A stretch of DNA of 64,000 nt from Catonia carolina (Eukaryota; Arthropoda; Insecta; Hemiptera; Achilidae): NCBI GenBank assembly GCA_035578175.1, contig JAQMRL010000004.1:74129901-74193900 (forward strand). Reading direction: 5' to 3'. The translations under genes and the position numbers were made by a program. Each line of letters opens with the position of its first letter. Position 1 is the first letter of the stretch. The notes below the pieces were generated by a model, which worked only from the letters and a program-made list of their open reading frames with translations, was not told the origin of the DNA and did not search any database. Shown here piece after piece: positions 19,228 to 29,912 of the stretch.

Positions 19228-19545
19228 TCGATTGTTCACTTTACTTCTATATACTGGTTAAAATAATTGAATTTATTAAACCAATTTAGATTTACAAGTG
19301 TTTTAACGGTAACTATAAAAACTGGTTTAGTTTGATTATATGGGTGTGTGTGTGTGTGAGCGTGCGCGCATGTTTATGTTTAATAAGAGTAATATTCATA
19401 TGGTTCAAAAGGCTTAGTATATGCAGTGAAAATATCATTTGGTACTGTAGAGTAATTATTGGTTTTTTTTAGTAGATTCCGGCCAACCAATTTTTTAAAA
19501 AACTCTCCATGTTTAAATTTTCTATCAGACATCGTTATTATATTC
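19228..19545. other. Spacer with (TG)n
   Basis: Contains TGTGTGTGTGTGTGAGCGTG at 19341-19360 outside any H copy. No gene seen. Confidence 0.5.
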
Positions 19546-19566
19546 AAACTCCAGGTTTTTTATTAT

Positions 19567-19715
19567 TTTTACTTTCTCTTGCCTATATGAATATATAGGA
19601 AGGAAAGTATTGTTTTCATGTCGATTTTTCGAAATCGAGTTTTCACCGGATCTATACGTTTTCAGACCCCCTGAACCCAAAAAACATGTTTTTAGCGATT
19701 GGTCTGTGTGTGTGT

Positions 19716-19798
<83 letters not shown>

Positions 19799-20582
19799 CA
19801 GAATATCTCAAGAACGGAACATCGTACGAACTTGAAACTTGAAACTTAAGTTACGTACCACTACCGGACTCGACACGAACATTTTCATCAAAATCGGTCA
19901 ACCGGAAGTGGTAGTTTATTCGTGTAATTTTTCAGTTTTTTGCAATTTTCTCAAAAACTGGTCCTACGATTTTTTTAAAAATCGCCTGGTTTACTCAATT
20001 TTTATTCTCTACAAGATAGGGTAGGCGTCATGTTTGCTGAAATTCTGGGTGAGGCTGTTTTCACGTAAAAACGTTGTTTTTTTAAGATTACAGCTTTAAT
20101 ATGCATTTTAGCGCAAAACTTTATATAATAAAAGTTGTAGAGAATTAAAAATTCTACAACTTTTATTTCAAACATTTTTTTTGTATAACGCTTAGTTTAG
20201 CGGTAATTTGCGATTTTCTGTTTTTTTTTTCTCACGAAAATGTGTGAAAAATCTATTTTTTTAAGATTTCGGCCTTAGTATGCATTTTACGACAAAAGTG
20301 TACAATATTTAATTTATAGAAAATTAAAAGATCTACAACTTTTATTTAAAGCATTTTTCTCTACAGAGCCTAGTTTAGAGAGAAAGAGTGATTTTCCGTA
20401 TTTCTAAGCCAAACTGAGGTTGATTTTCATTTTGCATCATTCACTCATGATTAAAATAAGGTTATGTTTATTGAGGTTAGTTTTTTGTTTATTTCTAATA
20501 TTTTATTAATAATGTTAGGTTTATTATTAATTATTTGCATTCGCAAGAGAAAGTTGTGTGAGTGTTTCACACCAGATTTTTT
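19567..20582 (+). mobile_element. H8: HINE-like element in the SINE1-c tail
   Basis: Full-length copy with the longest (GT)n here (about 19704-19796). The tandem internal units start at about 20084 and 20273, a 189-bp period. It lies between the SINE1-c duplication AAACTCCAGGTT (19546-19557) and the SINE1-c body, so it entered that SINE's tail. Confidence 0.93.
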
Positions 20583-20736
20583 ATTATCCCTAATGTGTGT
20601 ACGTTGCAATCTGTTCAATTCAGAACAATAAGCAACTCCATGACCCAATGAGATGAGGACGATAACTATGACGTGTAAATGAGTTGTAACCTTGTACAGA
20701 CCCAGGCCGACCATTCCTGAGATACTATGGTTAATT
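20583..20736 (-). mobile_element. SINE1-c, 3' half
   Basis: Minus-strand SINE body (GTACGTTGCAATCTGTTC, then ATGACCCAATGAGATGAGG) up to TATGGTTAATT, where a foreign segment breaks it. The head resumes at 21209. The whole SINE has a near-perfect 12-bp duplication, AAACTCCAGGTT at 19546 and AAACTGCAGGTT at 21383. Confidence 0.88.
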
Positions 20737-21208
20737 AAGGGAGAGAAGCTATAGAAAAAATGGTTACTCCAAGAAACATATAGTTTTGTGAGCTCGTCTA
20801 CCAGTTTCAATTTTAGTTTTATATTTTTAAATAAATTTTTTTGTCTTGCATATTATATTGTTTGTTTTGTTTTTAATTTGTACATGTAATTATATAACAG
20901 CATATTATTTTTTTAATAAAAATTTCTTAGTAGTTTAATTAGTATTTAAGTAACTAACATGTAGTTGTAATTACTAACACACTAATAGATTACCGTAGTA
21001 CAGTAGTTGCAGTAGTATTATGGACAAAGAAGCACTGAATTGATCTACCCTTGAACATGGGAAACAATAGTTGGGTGGATTAGTTTTCCTTCCGCGAATG
21101 AACATAAATAGTTTTTAGATTATCAAAGTATATTTAAGGAAATTAACATTTATTTTGTATTGATATTTTTTTTGTACGCAATGGGAAATAAATAAATAAA
21201 TAAAATAA
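20737..21208 (+). mobile_element. ~470-bp retroposed insert in SINE1-c, unidentified
   Basis: Splits SINE1-c between GGTTAATT and TTGAACCC and ends in AAATAAATAAATAAAATAAAA. That is an A-rich tail in plus orientation, as left by a LINE-type reverse transcriptase. No open frame. It may be a truncated LINE 3' UTR or a retroposed transcript. I do not recognise it. Confidence 0.6.
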
Positions 21209-21382
21209 AAAAATTGAACCCTAACCATCAAAGTACACCGGTAGTTATTGTCTAGTATTCAAATCCGTATAAAAGTAACTACCTTCACTAGGATTTGAAC
21301 TAGGAACCTTTGTCTCCGAAAATTAGTTGTTAAACAGCTGACTCGCGGCGACGACTTTACCTCTAGACCAACCCGGTGGGTT
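21209..21382 (-). mobile_element. SINE1-c, tRNA-like head
   Basis: Head of the same SINE: B box GGATTTGAACT (reverse) at about 21290-21302 and A box (CCTCTAGACCAACCCGG region) at 21359-21377. Ends at the 3' copy of the 12-bp duplication. Confidence 0.88.
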
Positions 21383-21620
21383 AAACTGCAGGTTAAAGGA
21401 GAAAATATAAAATAAATTTTGTTTTTTATTACGATTTGTTTAAATTTACCACATCGGGGCAAGCTTAACCAATTTTTGGCTTCCATAAAGATAAATGGAT
21501 ACTGTTTGGCGGTAGTTTTTGTTTTGTATAAAATGTGAGCATTTATAAATACGGGAATCTGCAGATGATTGCTGATCCATTCGAAGATTTGGTGATTTTA
21601 GCGTAGAAAGCGAAAAACAT

Positions 21621-21851
21621 TTTTACTTTCTCTTGCCTATATGAATATATAGGAAGAAAAGTATTGTTTTCATGTCGAGTTTTCGAAATCGAGTTTTCAC
21701 CGGATCTATACATTTTCAGACCCCCTGAACCCAATATGTATATTGAGGTTAGTTTTTTGTTTATTTGTAATGTTTTATTACTAATGTTAGGTTTTTTGTT
21801 AATTATTTGCATTGGCAAGAGAAAAATGTGTGAGTTTCACACCAAATTTTT
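21621..21851 (+). mobile_element. H9: 230-bp internally deleted HINE-like element
   Basis: Keeps the first ~115 bp (through CCCCCTGAACCCAA) and the last ~110 bp (from TATTGAGGTTAG to the hairpin) with everything between lost, including the microsatellite and both units. This shows what the two ends of the family consist of. Confidence 0.9.
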
Positions 21852-21976
21852 TTCTATTGCAAAGCTCGAATAGTATAAATGGAGCACTCAACAGTTCATT
21901 GAAGAATACGGTAAGATGTCATATTTTTCTAAAATTTTATAAAGTGATGCCTGTTCCAATTTGTCTGTATTGAAGT

Positions 21977-22371
21977 GTTGTAGTTTAGGTCATCAGCCGA
22001 AAGGCTGGTTTGAACCTATAGAGGCTTCACTAAGTAAAATAAGGATTAAGGTGGTTTACCTTTTCCTTCCTCACTGAATGGAAAAATATGCTTATCAGCA
22101 TGCCAGGCTCACCGAAAAGCATCTACTTTTCACCCTGAAAATGACACCTTTATTACATTTATCACAGGCTCTGGCTGTATAATGAAATTCATTACTCTCA
22201 GAGAAGAAACTCTGATAAGTATCGTTTACACCTCTACCTCTTTTGTTCTTAAATGCATCAGTCATATAATTGGCTAACCATCTGATAAGAAACAGAACTA
22301 TTTTTTATAGCCCTGGAATTAGCAGATCAAGTGCAAATAAATTTAACACTCTACCGTCCCGTTATGGGCAT
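21977..22371 (-). mobile_element. R400-2
   Basis: Near full-length minus copy from GTTGTAGTTTAGGTCATCAG to CGTTATGGGCAT. It retains the hairpin AGCCGAAAGGCT. Confidence 0.88.
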
Positions 22372-22810
22372 AATTAGAACTGAGATATGAACAATGACGG
22401 GTAATCATTGATAAAACTGCAGAGTGCAGTGATGATATTCCTGAAGTTTTTGGCGGATTATTCCAGACCAGATTGACTGCAAAATGCATATATAAGACAG
22501 GATTTGGATATATTTTCACTAGTGGAAAGAGTCAATAAGTACAGAGGGAAGAAAGGGTGCGGATTGATGTGTCATGTGGTAATAAAATACACGAACCAAA
22601 AAATTTCATCTCAGCATGTTTAATCAGGATTCACTCAAATAAAACTTTTGTAGCCTCCCAAAAATCGGTAAATATGAAAAAAATCTGCAGTATTATTGTT
22701 AAAGTGAATTCTAAAGAGGTTTAAATGTTCAAGTAAAACCGGTAAAAGCTATAAACCAGTTTATTTAATGAATCCCTTTAAAGCTACCAATTGCTAGTTT
22801 CTTATACACA

Positions 22811-22859
<49 letters not shown>

Positions 22860-23502
22860 TCCTCTCAAGTAAACTGCGTTTTTTGTTGTAATAAATTCGT
22901 CCCAACTGAAATTTATCTTAATTCTTTGGTTAAAAGATATCCTAGGGAATACTACTATCACCATTTTCCTTGATGATATAATAAATCTGGAAACCCTTAT
23001 TCCCAAAAATATAACCACACACTTTTTTAATAATTTCAACCGTAACATAACCAAAATATGTTCAAAATTAACGACTCGTAAACGTTAAATGTTTTCAAAA
23101 TATAATTTTAATAATAGGCGTTTCACGAACATGTCATTAAAAATTATCCCTACTTTATCGTAGTAAAATATTAAAAATTGGCTTAAATTTTGTTGTTTAT
23201 TTTCAATTTATACGTGTAATGCATTTTTGTAACTTGAATATATTAAAATAAATGCGTTTATATTTTCGTTTCAAGTCCTATTATGTAATTTTAATTATCT
23301 CTAGAACATAATTAAACAGGCCTTTGGCATCGTTGTAAATTTAGGGTTTCAATTTTTTTTTGCTATTACATTATTATTAGGTACTGATTTTATAAACACA
23401 ATGGTATTTAGGATTAAAAGCTTAAAATTGGTGTATCAAATTTTATCCTCAAAAGTAAATTACGGTCTAAATATGTTTGTTTTGTATTATAATTAAATCA
23501 AT
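22372..23502. other. No gene seen; (CA)n at 22806-22860
   Basis: An AT-rich stretch with a (CA)n/(CAAA) microsatellite outside any H copy. Frames over the repeat give Thr-His or Cys-Val strings only. Confidence 0.5.
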
Positions 23503-23860
23503 TAGTTAGTTGCAGGGCTAAAATAAATAGTTCTGTTTCTTATCACATGGTCAGCCAATTAAATGACTGAATTATTTAAGAACAGAAAAGGTAGAGGTGT
23601 AAAAGACACTAATCAGAGTTATCTTGTCTGAAAATAATGGATTTTATTATACAGCCAGACCCTGTGGTGAATGAAGTGAAAGTGTCATTTGCAGAGTGGA
23701 AAATATATGCTTTTCAGAGGGCCTGGCATGCTGATAAGTATACTTTTCCACTCTGTGAGGAAGGCAATGGTAAACCATCTCACTCCTCGATTTACTTAGT
23801 AAAACGTCTACTGGTTCAAACCAGCCTTTCGGCTGATGACCTAAACAACAAACAACAATT
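23503..23860 (+). mobile_element. R400-3, 5'-truncated
   Basis: Starts at TTAGTTGCAGGGCTA, about 45 bp into the element, and runs to an extended tail (AACAACAAACAACAA) at the 3' end. The simple A/C repeat tail fits retroposition. Confidence 0.88.
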
Positions 23861-23932
23861 AAATCAAGAATATTTGAAAACTTGTTTCAGGTTTTTTTAT
23901 GATCTGGTTTTTTGTAAATAATAAAACTGTAG

Positions 23933-24095
23933 TGTGGTAGCTGGCGTAGTGGTACGCTAGCTTAAAATGCGGAAGTCCTAGGTTCAATCCCCGGCTAGGG
24001 TTAGATATTTTCACAAGTCAAAACCTACTACTTCAGTTAGATTACCCACCGTAGTCGTTAATAACCAAGCTGTTAATGCGACTTTAAATAAAAAT
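23933..24095 (+). mobile_element. SINE3, tRNA-derived
   Basis: tRNA-like head with a perfect A-box match TGGCGTAGTGG (23942-23952) and B box GGTTCAATCCC (about 23981-23991). The body ends GTCGTTAATAACC..GCTGTTAATGCGAC and then TTTAAATAAAAATAAAA. The end resembles the SINE2 tail of 56.9 kb. H10 lies in its A tail. Confidence 0.85.
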
Positions 24096-24889
24096 AAAAA
24101 TCTGGTGTGAAACACTCACACTTTTTTCTCTTGCCAATGCAAATAATGACCAATATAACCTAACATTAGTAATAAAACATTAAAAATAAACAAAAAACTA
24201 ACCTTAAATAACATAACCTTATTTTAATCATGAGTAAAAGACGCAAAATGAAAATCGAACTCAGTTTGGCTGAAAAATACGGAAAATCACTTTGAATGCT
24301 TTAAATAAAAGCTGTAGATTTTTTAATTTCCTATAAATTTAAAATATATACACTTTTGTCGTAAAATGTATACCAAGGCTGAAATCTTAAAAAATCGATT
24401 TTTCACACTTTTTCGTGAGAAAAAAACAGAAAATCACTAATTACCACTAAACTAAGCTTTATAAAAAGAATGTTTGAAATAAAAGTTGTAGGATTTTCAA
24501 TTCTCTACCACTTTGATTCCTATATAAATTTTTGCGCTAAAATGCATATTAAAACCGCAATCTTAAAAAAGTAATTTTTTCACGTATAAAAAAATATTTT
24601 TAACAGTCTCACCAAGAATTTCAGAAAACATGGCTCCTACCTTATCTTGTAGAGCATAAAATGTTTAGTAAATCAGGCGATTTAAAGAAAAATCGTAGGA
24701 TCCGTTTTTGAGGAAATCGTAAAAAAGTGAAAAACTACACGAATAAACTACTACTTTTGGTTAACCGATTTTTGATGAAAATGTTTGTGTCGGATCCGGG
24801 AGTCTTTTGTAACTTAAGTTTCAAGTTCGTACGATGTTCCGTTCTTGAGATATTTCGTTCACACACAGACACATACAAACACGCGCGCG

Positions 24890-24946
<57 letters not shown>

Positions 24947-25081
24947 CAAGAGCTAAAAACATTTTTTTTCGTTCATGGGGTCTGAAAACGTGTAGATCCG
25001 GTGAAAAATCGATTTCGAAAAATCGACATGAAAACAATACTTTCCTTCCTATATATTCATATAGCCAAGAGAAAGTAAAAA
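24096..25081 (-). mobile_element. H10: HINE-like element in the SINE3 tail
   Basis: Full-length minus copy. Its microsatellite is (CA)n plus a (GC)n block (about 24880-24942). It starts directly in the A-rich end of SINE3. Confidence 0.92.
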
Positions 25082-25719
25082 CGTAAGTAAATAAAGCAAG
25101 CGGAGAACGCGCCGCCCGAGTATCACCCTGCGGGAAAAATACCTCATAATTGCTCAGTATTTTAATCATCCGAAAAGTTTTATAGAGCATCGTTCCTTTG
25201 TTTTACTACTAAATAATAGTATGTGAGGTTGTTAAATTCTATTTGATACTTATAAATTGGTTAAGTGAGAAACAGGTTAGTTTAATGCATTAACAGAAGC
25301 CTTGCAATATAGTTGAGTTGATAGTACGTTGGCAGTGTTCAAAAGGTTACACGTTGACCTTAGCGGGTAAAGGAAATTGACCTTAATAACAACACTATGT
25401 TTTCATAAAATTACAACAATATATTTTTATAATAAATATACGTATTACTGTAATATAATGCAGTTATGTTTATAGATTTATAAATTTGTAATATTTTTAT
25501 TATTTTTCTGTGAAATGCTGTGATTATTTAATTTAATATACAGTATTTTATCATTCACTGAAAATCTTATTTGTTTCTATTACACGTGTATGTTCATAAA
25601 TAAACTATAGTAATAATTGCGACAGCGCGGATCGCAGGAGCTTTACTTGTATCAGAGGGATGTACTTTTAAATAATCAGATTTATTATTTGTTAACGTTT
25701 CTTGTTCCACTACAAATTT
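25082..25719. other. No gene seen
   Basis: AT-rich, with no open frames or RNA promoter boxes that I could recognise. Confidence 0.5.
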
Positions 25720-26106
25720 TGTTGTTTAGGTCATCAGCTGAAATGCTGGTTTGAACCTCTAGAGGTTTTACCAAGTAAAACTAGGAGTGGGTTGTTTACA
25801 ATTGCCTTCCTCACTAAGTGGAAAAGTATGCTTATCAGCATGCCAGGACTTCTGAAAAGCATATTCTTTCCACTCTGAAAATGACACCTTCACTACATTC
25901 ACCACAGGGTTTAGCTGTATAATGAAATTCATCACTTTTAGAGAAGATAACTCTGATTAATGTCATGTCTCTACCTCTTCTGTTCTTAAATGCTTCAGTC
26001 GTATAATTGGCTGACCATATGATAAGAAACAGAACTATTACTTGTAGCCTTGGAACAAGCAGATTAAGAGCAAATAATTTAACAATCCACCTGCCTGTTA
26101 TGGGCA
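25720..26106 (-). mobile_element. R400-4
   Basis: Minus copy. Its 5' two thirds plus 68 bp of flank were then duplicated in tandem (see 26184). The 244-codon frame spanning both copies is an artefact of this duplication, since the 324-bp period is a multiple of three. Confidence 0.88.
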
Positions 26107-26183
26107 AAATTCTGGATTTATGGAGTAAAATTATTATACCGTTACACTCAACCGTTATAAATAAAGCCCCTTTATAAATAAAG

Positions 26184-26491
26184 CATATTCTTTCCACTCT
26201 GAAAATGACACCTTCACTACATTCACCACAGGGTTTAGCTGTATAATGAAATTCATCACTTTTAGAGAAGATAACTCTGATTAATGTCATGTCTCTACCT
26301 CTTCTGTTCTTAAATGCTGCAGTCGTATAATTGGCTGACCATATGATAAGAAACAGAACTATTACTTGTAGCCTTGGAACAAGCAGATTAAGAGCAAATA
26401 ATTTAACAATCCACCTGCCTGTTATGGGCAAAATTCTGGATTTATGGAAAAAAATTATTATACCGTTACACTCAACCGTTATAAATAAAGC
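26184..26491 (-). repeat. Tandem duplicate of R400-4 and flank
   Basis: Repeats 25860-26167 at a 324-bp period with only a few differences (GCTTCAG versus GCTGCAG, GGAGTAAAA versus GGAAAAAAA). This is a recent local duplication. Confidence 0.92.
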
Positions 26492-26955
26492 CCCTTCAGG
26501 GATTACCAAAACAAAACACAATGTCTCTAATACGTCACCGACAATACAAAGATAGATAATGTAAAACACCTTTGTAAATTAATTTCACATTCGATATTAA
26601 ACACAGATATACAAATAATACAATTATAATACAAATTCGGATATACATCAAATGCATTCATGGAAATACCTGGTAATCTGTGAAGAAGGTTCAAGGGCCG
26701 ATGGCCAAGAATTTTTCACCAAAGAAACTAATGGGCGTGGGTGCTGCAGCGGTGTCTACAATTTCAAATTTTCTAATTGCTATTTTATTAACAGATTATA
26801 AATAGAGTATACAATAAAAATCGTTTCATAAAGTAAAACACTGTAACATAGGTTTTATCGCAGAACTTAATCTCTGAGATACGTAATTATTCAGTAAATC
26901 TTAAATTTTTCACTCGTTGTTAAAGTGTGAGTCTACAATAGGCAATATATTAATA
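26492..26955. other. No gene seen
   Basis: AT-rich spacer with no recognisable feature. Confidence 0.45.
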
Positions 26956-26959
26956 TCTT

Positions 26960-27397
26960 TTTCTTGTCCTTACAATTAAGGATTAGGCTTTCGTCTGTTC
27001 CGACTCACAACAGCGATAAACTATTGAATTATTACATCTTTTGTGTGGCCTTCCAACATCTCTCCTTCCCAACGGTCTGTATTGCAAGACACTGAGGGGG
27101 ATCCTTCCTTCAGGCATTCTCTCTACTTACTTTCTCCATCGATTTCGATATTCTGCAGTCTTCCCATTTAGGTTGTAAACATCCAATTCTGTTCTTATGT
27201 CCTCATTTCTTAGTCGCTACGATTGCAAAGCTTTGATTTTTGCAGGAATCGTATCTCTGCCGCTTGTAGTCTACTATCATGTGGTGTTATCCACGACTCA
27301 CTCCGTTGAAAAAAACAGAGGCAGCCATCACCTTTTGAAACTTTATCCGAGTTTGTTTTCTTGTGTTTCTTCCTAGGGTTCTGCTAAGATTGCCACA
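26960..27397 (-). pseudogene. LINE-C2 remnant, 3' part
   Basis: Minus-strand translation gives broken pieces matching the end of LINE-C1 at 54.3 kb: KFQKVMAASVFF, then a degraded segment, then PLGRRDVGRPHKR. Several stops and frameshifts are present. It continues upstream at 28345 beyond the inserted mariner. Confidence 0.7.
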
Positions 27398-27399
27398 TA

Positions 27400-28342
27400 C
27401 GAGGTGTGGCTATTAAATAACGAGACTGACGTTGTAAAAAAATGTTATTTTAATTTTATACATAATCACTTATTGTCACCTTCAATATACACTCCTTCTC
27501 TATCCCTACAACGCTCCATGAGAATTTTCCATTGTTGGAAACAGTGCTGGAAGTCATTGTTTGTCAGCTCCTTCAGGACACGTGCCGCTTTCTCTTTTAC
27601 AGCTTCTACAGACTCACATCTTGTCCCTTTTAATGCAGATTTCACCTTAGGGAACAGGTGCAAGTCACACGGTGCAAGATCTGGTAAATAAGGTGGATTT
27701 TCTAACATTGAAATGCTGTACTTAGCTAGGAGCCTCTTGACAGATAACGCGGAATGAGCTGGCGGATTGTCTTGGTGGAGAACCCATGATTTGTCCTTCC
27801 ACATTTCGGGGCGTTTTTTCCTTACTCTTTGACGTAGTTTAGAAAGTACCTCAAGGTAGTGGTATTGATTAATTATTTGACCTTCAGGAACCCAAAGGAG
27901 GTACACAATCCCATGGATATAAAAAAGAAACAATCATCATTGCTTTAAATTTTGACTTGCTCATTCGAGCTTTTTTGGCTCCCGGTGAAGTTCGGCTCTT
28001 CCAATGCACGGATTGGCGCTTCGTTTCCGAATCAGAAGTAAAAAACCACGTTTTATCACATGTTATTATCGTTTCCAAAAAATTAGGGTCAATTTAAATA
28101 GCGTACAAAGTGTCAGTACAAACATTTTTGCGAGCTTCATTTCAAACATTTTAGAGCGACACGTGTCCTGAAGGAGCTGACAGAAGATGACTTCCAGCAT
28201 TGTTTATAACAATGGAAAATTCGCATGGAGCGTTGTAGGGATAGAAAAGGAGTATTATTGAAGGTGAAAATAAATGATTATGTATAAAATAAAAATAATT
28301 TTTTTTACAACGTCAGTCTCTTGTTTTAATAGTCACACCTCG
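27400..28342 (-). mobile_element. Mariner M1 with two 3' ends
   Basis: Bounded by TA at 27398 and 28343, with termini CGAGGTGTGGCTATTAAATA and its reverse complement-like partner. The inverted similarity extends well past a normal ~30-bp TIR, through about 190 bp of transposase 3' coding sequence on each side (27400-27600 versus 28150-28342). The 5' half of a normal mariner is replaced by a second inverted 3' end. It is inserted in LINE-C2. Confidence 0.88.
27466..28078 (-). pseudogene. Mariner (DD34D) transposase remnant
   Basis: Catalytic half of a mariner transposase, which would cut the element ends and insert at TA. The first Asp lies in ITCDKTWFF (family motif GDETW), then KKARMSKSKFK. 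A frameshift at about 27900-27930 follows. The second Asp is in HQDNPPAH and the third in YLPDLAPCD, with 34 residues between them. It ends VYIEGDNK. The N-terminal helix-turn-helix half is absent. With a frameshift and a missing DNA-binding domain it is dead. Confidence 0.9.
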
Positions 28343-28344
28343 TA

Positions 28345-28640
28345 CTACTTGGAATTTGCCAACTTTCGTTTCCATAACCAAATCTTAATCAAATCAGATG
28401 TTACAACCTAAAAATTTGTGATACTTGTTCGAGCACTACATAATTTACCACAATTTTAGACCTGGTAATATATTTAGGATATTTACCAGTAAATGCTGTT
28501 ACCTTTGATTTTTTTATGGAAACGTTGACATTATATTTTTTACATAATTCATTTAAAACGTACATCGATCTCTGAAGCTCATCCTCACTCTCTTGCACAA
28601 TCCACAAGTCATCCGCAAACAGTTTAACAATCAGGTAAAC
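28345..28640 (-). pseudogene. LINE-C2 remnant, reverse transcriptase part
   Basis: Contains the catalytic box KLFADDLWIVQESEDELQ and the downstream KKYNVNVSIKKSKVTAF. These are close to the matching part of LINE-C1 (LLFADDMRIIQESEDELQ). Together with 26960-27397 it forms one LINE fragment split by mariner M1. Confidence 0.82.
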
Positions 28641-28959
28641 GTTTTTGTTCAGCCTATATAGATGTATTGATATGTATGGAAATTATTCATGAAGCAACTG
28701 TACGGTTCTGAAAATATATCATATTATAGAAATAAAAGTATTTGAATTGATCGTAGGCGATAAGGCACGTGGAAATTGCTGATACAGACATAACAAGAGT
28801 CTGTTAAAATTAGACCGATTTGTTTACATATTACAATGTGTGGGAGCTTTGAAATTTAAATTATGCGTACTCATTTTAATCCGTGATTTAAAATATAAAT
28901 GCTAAGGTCATCTATTTTAAGGTTTCTAAGAATACCCTAAGATGTTTCTAAGATGTGTG

Positions 28960-29190
28960 TAATGGATGCGATCACTGGTTATAGGCAGAGCTGGTATGAG
29001 CATGTGCTAAGAATGGCAGATGAGCGAGCACCGAAGATTATCCTTAATTACCAACCGGTTGGGCAACGTAACATAGGAAGACCAAAGAAGAGATGGTCAT
29101 CGCAAGTAACTTAAAGATTTGCTAGCTTGAGAACGGAACAGGACTACAAGGCCTAAACCGTGATGCTTATGATGATGATGATGATGAAGA
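28960..29190 (+). pseudogene. LINE-C-like 3' tail with (GAT)n
   Basis: Translation gives YRQSWYEHVLRMAD, then VGQRNIGRPKKRW and a stop, followed by a (GAT)n end at 29166-29188. It is a severely 5'-truncated LINE insertion. The same tail type is seen in reverse at 48.3 kb. Confidence 0.75.
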
Positions 29191-29266
29191 ATACACTTTA
29201 TTAAAAATAAAATATATCTCGTTACTTAAATGTGTAATATTAACTTAAATCTTCGAATATAAATAA

Positions 29267-29619
29267 ATCAGCCCAAAGGCTGGTTTGAACCTCAAGGAAC
29301 TTTACTAAGTAGAACGAGGATGGAGGTGGTTTACATTTGCCTTCCTCACTGAGTGGTAAAGCATGTTTATCAGCATGCCAGACCCTAATAATCTGGATGT
29401 ATACTATCTGTATACTACCTGGATGTATAATGAAATTTATTACTCTCAGACGAGATAACTCTGACTAGTGTCTTTAAAACCTCTACCTCTTCTGTTCTTA
29501 TATGATTCGGCCATATAATCGGCTGACTATGTGATAAGAAACAGAACTATATTTTGTAGCCCTGGAACTAACAGATCAAGTACAAATAATTTAACACTTC
29601 ACCTGCCTGTTATGGGCAT
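29267..29619 (-). mobile_element. R400-5, internally rearranged
   Basis: Both ends are present, but about 80 bp of the middle is replaced by short ATGTATACTATCTGTATACT repeats. Confidence 0.8.
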
Positions 29620-29784
29620 AAATTTCTTTTAGAAAAAATATTACATTTATGTATTTTTTTTAAAAAAAAAGGTTTTATTTTCATGATTTTTTTTTGGGTT
29701 AAGATTTACCAAGTTCTACCAAAATTGATATAATATTTTTTTTTGGATTAGTGAATAATAGTTGTTGATTATAAAATAAATTTT

Positions 29785-29912
29785 TTGTTGTTTAGGTCAT
29801 CAGCCTGTAGGCTGGTTTGAACCTGTAGAGGTTTTACTAAGTAAATCGAGGAGTGAGGTGGTTTACCATTGCCTTCCTCACTGAATGGAAAAGTATGCTT
29901 ATCAGCATACTG
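29785..29912 (-). mobile_element. R400-6, truncated
   Basis: Only the 3'-terminal ~125 bp (GTTGTTTAGGTCATCAGCC to CTTATCAGCATACTGG). Its hairpin loop is changed to AGCCTGTAGGCT, with the stem retained. Confidence 0.82.

Noticed and set aside
23933..24010. Genuine tRNA gene
   Set aside because: A and B boxes are perfect, but the sequence continues into a SINE body with a tail shared with SINE2 and an A-rich end. No convincing acceptor stem pairing was seen.
24735..25190. Recurring 70-150-codon frames with Cys-Val or Thr-His runs inside H elements
   Set aside because: They translate the (GT)n tract and flanking HINE sequence. The same peptide pieces recur in all copies in either strand sense, with frames disrupted at random, so there is no sign of coding constraint.
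25835..26569. 244-codon open frame on the minus strand
   Set aside because: It spans R400-4 and its 324-bp tandem duplicate and encodes the same peptide twice. It has no domain and is explained by a repeat with a period divisible by three.
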